A stretch of DNA of 43,014 nt, from the NCBI RefSeq assembly GCF_000003815.2, contig NW_023365693.1, positions 41,588-84,601 of the forward strand. Reading direction: 5' to 3'. The position numbers and the translations under genes are program-made. This document shows positions 11,001-21,400 of the stretch, one piece after another (position 1 is the first letter of the stretch; each line of letters opens with the position of its first letter). This DNA is from Branchiostoma floridae. Its lineage: Eukaryota > Chordata > Leptocardii > Amphioxiformes > Branchiostomatidae. The notes under the pieces are model-generated. The model saw only the letters and a list, made by a program, of their open reading frames with translations, was not told the DNA's origin and did no database searches.

Positions 11001-14000
11001 CTGGAATCCTGAGAAATCAGACAACTTAGATCAGTTATTCGATCTACAAATGACGTTTGTGATCAAAAATGCCAACTATCTAAATGTTCTAAGATCACCT
11101 AACTGCATATTTTAGAAGTTTAGACTTGATTTCTGAACAATTAACCTTAAGAAGTCTTTTCAACTTAATTCACCTCCTCGAGCAGTTAAGATTTTAAGTT
11201 CTTGATTGCTTTTTCTCTGCAGCCCCTATCCGACCGGATATACGTCACGTTGGCATAGTGATCACGGACGGGAAGACTTCCATCGGCGCCATGGACATCG
11301 GGCAGGCCTCTCGCTCTGCGCAACAAGCGGTAAGTGCGAAGTAATGTACATGAAATATTCTTTCCTTCCGCTTTTTGCTCCTATTGGACAAGAGTTAATT
11401 CAATGCCGGGCGTTCGCACAAATCATACGAAATTGCACATTTCGTCTTCTCCAAGTGCTCTTAGATCTTCGGTGATGTTTTTTTTTTTTTTTTGCTACAT
11501 TGTTCCTTCATGAAAATTATTTGAATTCATTCTTCGTTGACATCTTTAAAAACTGTCATTTTTCATTTTAAATTGCAGCTTCCGGTCCCTGTGTTTTTAA
11601 TATTTCGGTCCCTGTTTCAATATTTCAATGTCTGGACATTTTTAATAACTTCCAATTTAAAAACTTGATATTTCTTCTTATCCTTATAACAAAACCAAGT
11701 TCTTGCTGTCATTACCTGAACATCGTGCTGTAACTTAGGTCCCTGTCTTTTAATACTTGTGTTCTCAAGTTTCTTAATCCATCCATATTTGTATCTTTAT
11801 CCTACATTCTCATTCGACTTTCATCACCCGAGTTGTTCTCCCTCGTTCCCAGGGCATCGTGCTGTACTCCATCGGGATCGGTCTGATGAACGACGCGTCG
11901 TACAACGCGCAGCTGCAGGCCATCGCGGGGTCCACTGGGAAGGTTTTTCACGTGGGCGACTTCAGCGCGCTGTCAGGGATCATCAGCGCACTGCTAGCGG
12001 ACATCTTCGCTCTGCCGCCGCCCGCAGTTCGTGAGTAATGTTACCGCTACTTAACCTTTATCCGTTGAGTGACCTATATCCGTGTTTCTTTAAATGAGAT
12101 TACTCACGAACTGCGGGCGGCGGCAGAGCGAAGATGTCCTGAATAGTGTTCACCTTTATCACCTTGAACCTGTTCTGTGCATTTTTCCAAATTCACTTGC
12201 TATTCCGTCAGCAAGCCATGTAGCGAAGTTTGGCCTTTACAAAACTGCTTCCCTTCAAAATGGTTTCATATCAAATCATGTAAGTCTGAATTTGATAATT
12301 CAGATGAAAATGCTCCCTTTATTCGTTCCGTATTCACCCAGATGATTTAACAAACGAACTTGTTATCTTTTCGTTTCAGCGGCCCCAGCTCCCGCGCCGT
12401 ATCCAGTTCCAGCCCCAGCACCGTACCCCATACCAGCCCCAGCGCCGTATCCAGTTCCGGCCCCAGCGCCGTATCCTGTTCCCGCCCCGGCACCATATCC
12501 CGTACCTGCCCCGGCTCCCTATCCCGTACCCTCTCCAGCGCCGGCTCCGTATCCAGTTCCGGCCCCGGCACCCTACCCCGTGCCTGCGCCTGCCCCGGCG
12601 CCGTATCCTGTTCCGGCCCCGGCACCATATCCCGTACCGGCCCCGGCACCGTACCCAGTACCCTCTCCAGCCCCGGCTCCATATCCCGTACCAGCTCCTG
12701 CCCCTGCACCAATTCCAGCCCCCGCTCCATATCCCGTTCCTGCTCCGGCACCAATTCCGGCCCCGGCTCCCCCACCACAACCACTCCCACCACCCCCTGC
12801 TCCGGCCCCATATCCGGTACCGGCGCCAGCGCCAGCTCCAGTTCCGGCCCCCGCTCCATATCCCGTACCAGCCCCTGCACCGTATCCAGTTCCGGCCCCG
12901 GCTCCCCCTCCCCCTCCACCACCCCCTCCTGCTCCTGCTCCTCCACCTCCACCTCCCCCTCAGCCACTCCCTCCTCCTCCACCCCCGCCCGCTCCGGCGC
13001 CTCCTCCACCCCCTCCTCCCCCACCGGCTCCGGCTCCTCCACCTCCCCCTCCTCCTCAGCCACTCCCTCCTCCACCCGCTCCGGCGCCTCCTCCACCCCC
13101 TCCTCCTCTACCTCCTCCTCCCCCTCCTGGACCAATCCTGCCTCCTCCTCCCCCTCCTCCACCACCTCCTCCACCTCCTCCACCTCCTCCACCTCCTCCA
13201 CCCCCTCCACCAAGTGTGGAAGTGTCGTGCTCCGACAGTACTCTGGAGATCGACCTGGCCGCCGCGTCCTTCCCGAAAGTGCGCACCTCCAACCTGCGTC
13301 TCGTGGACCCGGCCTGCCGCGCCACCAGTAACGGCACGCACATGATCATGAAGTCGCCTCTCAACAGCTGCGGGACCACGTCTTACGTAAGTGCCGTTTT
13401 ACAGATCATTTTCTTCACATTTCTTGACGTTTTTCACGATGGCAACGCCTTTTTGCTCTATAAACACCATTATTCAGAGTCGTTTTTAGCATGAAAAACT
13501 GCACTGTATTCGTACGGAGTATGGAACATTCTGCATCTAAATATGGTATAAATCATTGACCTGGAATTACCTTAGCACTGCAGTACCCACTAACGATCGC
13601 TAGGTGGTGAAAATATACAATGCTTACCTCGATCGTGAGGTTTTGTGGGCAAACATCCCTTACCTTAATAGAACTTCAAATTTTTCTTGACTTCTAAGTT
13701 CTTGAATTTCAGGAAACACCAGACTACATCATCTACGACAACATGGTGACGGACGAGTCTCTCGCGAGAGCCGGCGAGATTATCCGAGACTGCGGGTTCG
13801 AGATGAGAATCCAGTGCCAGATCCCGCGCAGACTCCAGGTGTCCGGAGACTTCGACCCCATACAGGTTCCCGAAATGTAAGATTTCCTGTCTTTGCAGTT
13901 TTGTGCACTTCGTTGTCAAGGGAACGTAACACTTCAATGGCTAACACAGTAACAGTTAACATATTGCAGCCCAGCTCTTTTTTTGACATAGTTCATCTTT

Positions 14001-15975
14001 CTCTAAAGCTGTAAACTAGCTTTCTGCACATCAGTTTCAGTTCTCGTAATTAGTATTGCCACTGATAAAACGCCATTTTGTCGTTTGGCTACGCTTTGAA
14101 ATGTATTGTTTCAAGCTAAAATCTTGTTCAAATGCTTATAATGATTCTAGGAACTGAATCTGTTTGCTACTGGCCATCGAATTCGACCTAGCCTTTCGTT
14201 CTCCCTGTATTTTTATCCAACGTTTTGAAGCAATGCTTTATTTCCGCTTTCCCCTTAGGTACTCCGCCGTCGGCACGGGCGACATTAACGTGATCATGCA
14301 CTTCTGCACGGACAGCGTCTGCACCAGCTTCAAGCCGTACCCCGTCACCTACCGGGTCTGCGAACAGGTACGGAATGCTCCGCTCCTTGCGCGTTGCCAA
14401 AACCTCCCCTAGAGCTTCAGAGATGTTCGCTGCATTATGGAATGAACCACTCCTAAAACCTGTAACGTCCTTTGCGCCGTGCCGAAATTAGCTTCTAAGC
14501 TGTTCTCTGCATTGTGAATGAGCCACTCATAGAATTGACATTCAAAGAAAAGTGAGTTTGCTACAGATGTTGTGAAGTTGCATCGTTCTTTGTTTCTTCC
14601 AACTATTTATGGTTAAGTTAAAATTTCTGGTTTAGAACTTTTAACCGAAAGCCCTGAAATGAGCAAACTTAGCTGACCAGCCTTGTTACCATTCTAAAAA
14701 ATTTTCAGTATCAAACTTGCTTTCCTTTCTTGTAACTTCACATGTTCACCTTGACCCCTTGCCCTTGCCAGGTGTACGTCGAAGTCCAGCTGTTGGCCTC
14801 TGACCCCGACCTGAGCATCCTGGTCCTGACTGGCGAGGCCACGCCCTCCACGGCGCGAACTGGCGGGCCGCTTTATGACATCATCAACAATGGGTGGGTG
14901 CTGTAATTTGATATCTTAGAGCAGATGTTAAAGCTTCCGTTTTTTTTCGCTAAAATACAATTTGTCGGTTTTTCACAAGCTAGCAACCCTTGACAAATCG
15001 TCCGATATTAGTGAAGACCCAACAAAACGGCTGCCAGCAAAACGATGTAGCGTCCCAATATCTGCTTGGGACATTAATATGTAAACCCTTAGCTGCTATG
15101 AAAAATCATTTGCACTTAAGCGTTGTAATCTTGTCTTCATTTGCTTTTTTACTTCTAAACCCATAGTTCCACAACTTTGGTCGATCATCGGTAAACGTAA
15201 TTACTGTAACATGTCTACAGTCTTTTCGCTCGGCCTTGTTTCAATTCGACCCTCCTGGCCTATATACAAATCAAAGACTTTATTTTGGAAAAAGCCTTAA
15301 CCTGTTCATGTTGTCTTTCCTCCCTCCAGCTGCGGAGTTGACCCGACCTACGTGGTGTACCCGGCTCCGAACCACGCCGTCATCAGGTTCGGTTTCCAGG
15401 CCTTCAAGTTCGCCACGGACTACCCCAAGGTGTACCTGCACGCTGACGTTCTCATCTGCAAGTCTTCCGCTGTCGGCAACCGCTGCTCACAAGGTGGGTT
15501 CTTCGTCTTAAAGACATTAGCGAGTTTCGTAGATCTTGCAACGTTTTGAGGGCGCATACAAAGCTTTTCGTAAACACCCTTTTTAACTTAATCCTAATCA
15601 CCTTTAAATAATATCTGCAAGTTGTCTATCCTCAAATGGTCATAAACGCCGTACCTCGTTCAAAGACGTTAATGTTCTCTTGCTTCCCTCTTAATGACAT
15701 TTTGTAGAAGTCTTTACATATAATCACCCTTCAACGTAGCAAACCAGCAAATTTGTTACAAAAGTTGTAAAAAGATTTTAACAAAGTTTAACAAAATCGT
15801 TGGAACCGTAATTCTTACATCTTGTGACATTTTCTCATCTGCAGGTTGTGCAACGGCCGGTAGGCGGCGTCGCGACCTCGCAACGACACCCGGCGTGGCC
15901 CTGTATCACGTGACTGCTCCAGCCCCCATGATCCTCTTCGACGACGTGGACGAGACTCTCGTTCCCAAATCGTAG
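5042..15975 (+). CDS. Secreted LDLa-VWA-ZP domain protein, candidate proteoglycan
   Basis: Nineteen coding exons: 5042-5120, 5838-6038, 6427-6489, 6921-6983, 7404-7469, 7833-7913, 8460-8511, 8731-8819, 9238-9369, 10130-10343, 10714-10877, 11223-11329, 11853-12030, 12380-13386, 13713-13876, 14259-14367, 14772-14893, 15330-15493, 15845-15975. All junctions are GT-AG and phases agree throughout, giving 1061 residues. Order: signal peptide (1-22 or so); acidic region to 201 with SGEGSGE-type repeats; LDLa-like module (203-230, WRCDGRRDCNDGSDERGC, four cysteines instead of six); Cys-rich segment (232-275); VWA (about 309-490) with MIDAS DGSAS at 315-319 and ITDGK later; Pro-rich linker (497-774) of APYPVP repeats then polyproline; ZP domain (776-1028) with the CGT phrase; RRRR cleavage site (1025-1028); short tail with no membrane helix or GPI signal. 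The Ser-Gly sites suggest glycosaminoglycan attachment. ZP modules polymerise into extracellular filaments; a matrix role is inferred. No family name recognised. Confidence 0.88.
6984..7403 (+). repeat. Duplicated intron segment between exons 4 and 5
   Basis: About 200 bp just after exon 4 (around 6990-7180) recurs at about 7190-7390. Shared phrases include TGTATTTGTATTCGTCTG, AAAGTAAAATCTACA and CGAATACATCT. The end of this intron (TTTTTTCTTCATCAG, before exon 5) also matches the end of the intron before exon 3. This is the footprint of the duplications that multiplied the Ser-Gly exons. Confidence 0.7.
9436..9654. mobile_element. Inverted-repeat element (family A) in intron 9
   Basis: A MITE-like element without coding capacity. 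Its left arm reads TTCACCTTTATCCGTGGGG then TAACCTATATCCGTTG; the right arm is its reverse complement, CAACGGATATAGG then AGATAAAGGTGAACTAGCG. The centre carries AGTCGAC. The same family occurs at 17055-17247, 24744-24808, 31688-31875 and 35040-35263, with ends at 3738-3803 and inside 12049-12082. Short MITEs of this general kind (the LanceleTn families) are known from amphioxus; membership was not tested. Confidence 0.7.
11999..12139. repeat. 41-bp perfect inverted repeat over the exon 13 splice donor
   Basis: Bases 11999-12039 (end of exon 13, donor GTGAGT and first intron bases) recur as an exact reverse complement at 12099-12139. The 59-bp spacer holds a degraded family A arm (CCTTTATCCGTTGAG and CCTATATCCGTG). 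The exon remains in frame. Confidence 0.9.
12380..13212 (+). repeat. Coding proline-rich repeat array within exon 14
   Basis: This part of the ZP gene encodes a tandem array. The first half is built of 6- to 8-residue units of the type PAPAPYPV, with occasional PSPAP or PIPAP. The second half, from about 12765, is polyproline with PAPAP interruptions. The DNA is a GC-rich minisatellite, and all three plus frames and several minus frames stay open, which explains the long shadow reading frames here. Only the frame that joins the VWA and ZP exons is real. Confidence 0.85.
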
Positions 15976-16425
15976 AAGGTAATTTTTTTCAAAATTTCCT
16001 CATTTCTTTGCAAAAGCGTTAAATTTGGAATTAAGTTTAAATAATGTTTCCAATGTCCATTTTTAAGCACCGAATCGGCTTTTTTTTTCTTTACCGCAAT
16101 ATATGTATTTTTCCTAGTAATTTTGCTGAATTCATTTTGACAAACGATGAATTTCTGCTTGCTTAAGGACTTTTCTGTGACCTTGTTTCTTATTTTTCAG
16201 GTCGTGGCAGAAGTTCGACTGTTGGGCGGAGTCACGTGATCACATCCAACCTTCCTTCGAGATTTCCGCGCAACACGATTTGATGACGTAACCGCACGAA
16301 TAAATGACGTAAACGAATAGTCGAACGCCTTGTAAATATTGTATAGTACAATGCCCTACCTAAAATGCCTTCTACAATTGAATGAGAAGAATTGAATCTT
16401 ATATTAAGATCTCAACGTGAATAAA
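15976..16425 (+). other. 3' UTR of the VWA-ZP gene with two poly(A) signals
   Basis: The stop codon (15973-15975) is three bases before a GT donor at 15979. A CAG acceptor at 16198-16200 begins a last, non-coding exon. AATAAA occurs at 16299-16304 and 16420-16425. A junction this close to the stop should not trigger nonsense-mediated decay. Confidence 0.65.
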
Positions 16426-17054
16426 TTATGCCACAACGCGTTAAAACCTGTCTGTTCTCTTAACTGTGGTAGTATTGCTGTAAAACAGTGATAGTCTGAA
16501 TGAGTGGATCTAGTATGAAATTGAATGACTGCATGAACATTGAAACTGGATGGATGGATGGATTAATTAATTCCATGCGTAGCTAGTACAGTTTCAACAA
16601 AATTGTTAGTATGATTTTACTGCTAATGTTGCCATCAATTCAATGCGCTCTACGCTTTTGCCCCTTGTGCAATTTCTTCTGTGACCTGCACTCTTGGTAG
16701 TAGCAGTAAAGGTAACTCAGGTTTGAAAAGTCGAAGTTAACAATACCTACAAACCGCTTTCTAAACTAAAATCACTTGGTGTTGCTGGTGTATTTCTTGG
16801 CATTTTCAAGTGAAGACGACTTCGGCTTAAACACCTAAGACTTTTCTACTGCAAAATAACCATAACCTGGTAAACTGCTTTTTACGATGAAAACAAGCTT
16901 ATGATAAACTCACACGTGAGACAAACCTGTACTTTCCTACTTTATTTAGCCAGCATTTCTGGAGTAGTAATAATTGCAGCATCTTCTGTGACCAACAAAA
17001 ATCTAGCGTTTAACTTGTGCACTATAAATCTTACTGGGTGACAATGACCATATA
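16426..17054. other. Intergenic DNA after the VWA-ZP gene
   Basis: AT-rich sequence between tail-to-tail genes. I see no exon, RNA gene or clear repeat in it. Confidence 0.4.
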
Positions 17055-17247
17055 ACATTAGCTAACCTTTATTCGCAGGGTAACCTATATCTGTTTATAA
17101 ACGCAGGGTATTTTGGAAATCAAATAAACGGACTGTTCTCAAACTGCTGTATTTTGAGAAAATTTCAACTTGAGACCATCGTCAGTCGACTTGATATCCG
17201 TAAACAACGGTTATAAGTTACCCCACGGATAAAGATGAACTAGCATT
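17055..17247. mobile_element. Inverted-repeat element, family A
   Basis: The left arm TAACCTTTATTCGCAGGG then TAACCTATATCTG is matched by a right arm reading GTTACCCCACGGATAAAG then ATGAACTAGC. The centre carries the shared AGTCGAC phrase. It is diverged relative to the copy at 9436. Confidence 0.65.
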
Positions 17248-17619
17248 AAGACCGTGCTGATTCGATTATTGGATAACATTCTGCATAAAATTGTCAGTTA
17301 CCAAACAGCAAGAGGTTTCGACAAATACTGTAAATAGTTCAAATGCAAACAACTTGAAAATAGTAAAAGATTTACCATAGATAGCCAAACAAGATTGTAA
17401 AACAAATACACTTTGTATGTGTAGTAATTTTTTAGCCTTTCTAACCAATTCAGCAGCTGTATTTTATAGATGATGGCAACATTTTGCCCACTCTTAAAAA
17501 AAAATTATTTTCGCACGAGTTCTTCTGAGGTTCTCAGAAGATGCCATCCATATAATAAAATCAACATGGCCTAAGATAAAAGATTGCTGAGATTATACAC
17601 ACTTTAAATCTTACTGGGT

Positions 17620-18452
17620 GACAATAATATCAAAAGCAACATACTATATAAGCTGACGACGTATATGCTGTATATGGCACTGAACAATCATTTGAAAATT
17701 AATGATACCCCTTTTGGTTTAACTTCAAAAAGCGGATTTCTATATGATATGTATGTTTCTGTATTACTACGCTTTTTTATTTGTCACAACGTATATGGAT
17801 ACAAAAGTGCCTGAATTACACAAAGCTAGTACATGTTAACGTTACTGTTCTTTCCAAGTTTCCACAAAGAAGTTAGTCAAGAAGATATGTTTTGATCGTT
17901 GCATTGACCGTGATATTTGATATGTAAACGAAGGTTTGTTCCACAATTCAAACAAACAAATAGCGGCGGTGCATATATATACTTATAGCTTCAAGCATAA
18001 TAGTGAATAATGTCATTTTATAAGCACACATACATGTACCTGCCACTCTTTTTTTTGGGGGGGGGGGGGGCGGCGGCAGGAGGGTCCGACGAACGCGCTA
18101 TTTGTGGAAGACTTTCAAGTGTAGAAAAAGCTTGTAGGCAAATATGTCAGACATAGGTAGCAGTAGCAAATTTTCGGCAAAAAATCGTACGGCTCTGATT
18201 ACAGAAAGAAATTGTGAATGGCGCGATCTACTATTTATCGTCGGCAAAGATGGCGGCCTCACTTTGAAAGTTTGGGTGATATAAGTAGTAATTTTATAGT
18301 AATTATCCAACACTGATTGGCTTGTATATCTTTTAAACATTTGTAAAGCAGCCCGGACATGAAGTCCTAATGTTTATAAACTCTGTAATACTACGCAGAA
18401 GGTTGTCTCCATTTGTGGACTTTCGAACAACCAAGGTCACTGCTAGCCAAGG
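17620..18452 (-). other. 3' UTR and flank of the insulin-like gene
   Basis: This DNA lies downstream of the stop codon of the insulin-like gene (minus strand) and is collinear with 3620-4559. A G run (about 18059-18070) replaces the C run and element remnant seen in the other copy. The phrase AAGATGGCGGCC at about 18247 is YY1-like. No confident poly(A) signal was identified. Confidence 0.45.
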
Positions 18453-21400
18453 TCATGACAAGACTCCATTGCGAGAGTCTCGTTCTCTGGTCACGTGGTC
18501 ACTCCCGAACTTCGCCGAGATCGTCGTCTCCCCATCGGGAATTTCCGCGGCGTCCTCGGCGTCGTTCAGGTTGGGTTCGGGTGTTTCCGCCCAGGGAGTG
18601 CAATAGCTCTCCAGAGTGTCGAAGGTGCAGACATTGAAGCAACAGTCGTCGATGAGTTCGCGAACTCGGCGGGAAAACTGCGGTGATCGGGGGTGGAGCC
18701 TGGCTTCGTTGTCCACGTTGGGAACATCTGAAGGATGAGAATGACAAAGAAATGAAGAAATTACTTTAATTCGACACACAAATCGTCATCTGTTATACAG
18801 AAATCGTTATCAGTAATACAGTAAAGTACAGTACAAAAGTACAGTAACACGATAGGACTTTCCGGCATAAGAACAGGCCCCGCCAACACACAATAAACGC
18901 CCGTAGAAAGCCATGAAATCGATGTATACATGCAGGGTTGGACAAGTTTTCTAAAATTGACTTGTCCTATCGGGCAAGTACTTAAAAAATTTACTTGCCC
19001 AAACCAACTTTTCACTTGCCCGAAATCTAAATGACATTTTTCTATGTATATTCATGACCTTCAATGGAATTTTTGTTATTGGCTCTATTTTCTGTGCTTC
19101 AATGCTTGATGTCATGACTTTGAAAAGTAGCAAGTACATCAAAATCTCACTCAATGGAGAAAAGCTAACTTGTCCGATCGGGCAAGTGGGGAAGGACATG
19201 CACTTGCCCGATTGGCATTTTCACTTGCCCGGGACTATAGGGCTAGTGGACTTGTTTATCCCTGACATGTATACATGTTGATGTATATATGAGTATATGA
19301 TGACGTATATCTATATGTTAATTTATATACGAGCATGTGTAAGTGGGTATATGTTGATGTATATATGGGTACATGATGACATTTATATAAATCATGTTGA
19401 TTTAAAGATGAATATATAATGACGTCTATATGAGTATATACGGATGTATACACAAGTATATGTTGATGAATATATGGTGACGTTGTTTATCCACTGTGAA
19501 CCATAAACCCGTCCATAGTAGACACGAGTCTGCGCTGAAGAGAGACGGATCAGTTTATAGCCGCCATTAATGTCGGGTGTTTCATCTGACAGGTCAAACA
19601 GCAGCCTTCTTCGCAGATTTCGGGAGGGGCTGGTTTTATATTTGAGGCGCTGGCGATTAGCCAACTTTGAAACGAGCGAAACAGTGCCCCCATGAAATAA
19701 AGGCCATGCCCGCTCCAAGTCTGCGAAGGAGGCTGTCAAATTAAGATCTCATTGATGAGTTTCTTCTTCCCATAGACTTCTATGTTATAATACGTGGTTT
19801 AAATGGGCGCGTTTATAATGAAGCTACGTGAAATTTCAGCAGATCTTTCATTCTATGTCGAGCAAATTTACCCTATATCGTGGGAAAAAATTGCAAACGT
19901 AAACTATACGTAGGAACTTTTTTTATAGCAATTACAAACTACGATTAGTCAATCCCCACAAAAGGCACTTTTTCGCTGCTAGTGTACAACCGCACCACTC
20001 AGAACCCACGACTGTGTACCTCCGACCTAGCGCGCGGCTGCAAAACTTTACCTGCTAATGTCTTCAGTTACAAATAAGTTTTCGCCAATCTAACTTTTGC
20101 GATCAGTTCCGCTGGCTAAAAGGGAATTTCTCACAGCTAAAACATGCGTCCGTGCAGCCGTTCATTTTTGGCTCGGATCTCTTTTAGGGTACCCACTCGC
20201 GGAGTAATACATCAATGAGACCTTAACAGTAGCCACCAGAAAACCGGTTGCACAATGATTACCTCTAGCGCAAACGCGGCTGGCTCAGAATCTCACTCAC
20301 CGTCGAGTAAAATTAGCTGGGCCTTACTTTTGAGCCAAGCAGCAATAGTCCCGTCTAGGGCTGGGTATCGGTACAGCGTACCGGTACAAAACCGTTTTTT
20401 CTTATTGGACCGGTCCAGAAAAACCGGACCTGAAAAAATTAGGTGGACCGGATGTTGGACCGATTAGAAAATTAACAGATTACTTTATCAGGCATTCACA
20501 CGTTTTGGCGCTTGTAGGTGGAAGAAAATACCAAGAGTGAAGTAGAGTAGAGTTTGTAGTAACTTCTACTAAATTTTACAGCCAATTGCACAGTTGCAGA
20601 TAGCGTTGTAGGATTTTAAACGCCAGTGTAAGTCTAATACTCCACCCAACAGATTTCTTTGTAGTGAAATGGGCCATTGGTATGAGTCATACTGCATCAG
20701 GTCCAGGTTCAGGTCCGGACCTGGACCTGGTCCTTTGGACCTGAACCGGACCTGGACCTGAATTTTCTGTACCGGTACCCAGCCCTAGTCCCGGCTGTTC
20801 TATGGAATCAAGAGAACGCGAGCAGAAGTTTGACTTGTGTTGACACTTAGATATATCATAGAGGCACCAAACATTGAATATGAGAACTTGGAAAACTGAG
20901 TAATGCGATCGCTAGACAACACTGTTTCAAAGACAACAGATATACTAGTTACTAGTAGGATAAAGGTGAATTATTAGCTTTTCACCGAGCCGGTTTGGAG
21001 ACACAAACTAGCCGGAGTCAACGACCTCGCCTTGCTAGAAACATCAGAGGGCTGTGACAGTTGACCGTGTCGCCCTGCCCTGAGTCTGACCTGAGCCAGG
21101 GAAATTCACATTCCTGTCTGTTCCCTACGGCCATGTGGTACCACTGTAACAGTTATGTTTACGTGTAGGTTTTCAAGCGATTCCTCTTCGCGTGTGCAAG
21201 TTTGTGACTGTTTCGCACGTACAGTACTGTTGCAGGACACGCGTTTGCAGGTCGGTGAGCTCCATTCGATCATGCTGGACAGGAACATGTGGAGACGATG
21301 GTGTCAGCTCTCCGAGGATGAACTGAACTGAGTGTTTAAGTTACGTTACGTGTATCGTTTCAAGTCAGCGTGTAAGAGAATTTCGTAATCGGTATAAAAG

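Noticed and set aside
12347-13213. 288-residue Glu/Val/Gly-rich minus-strand frame and Ser/Pro-rich alternative plus frames
   Set aside because: They are shadows of the GC-rich proline-coding minisatellite in exon 14. Only the frame that connects the VWA and ZP exons is supported.
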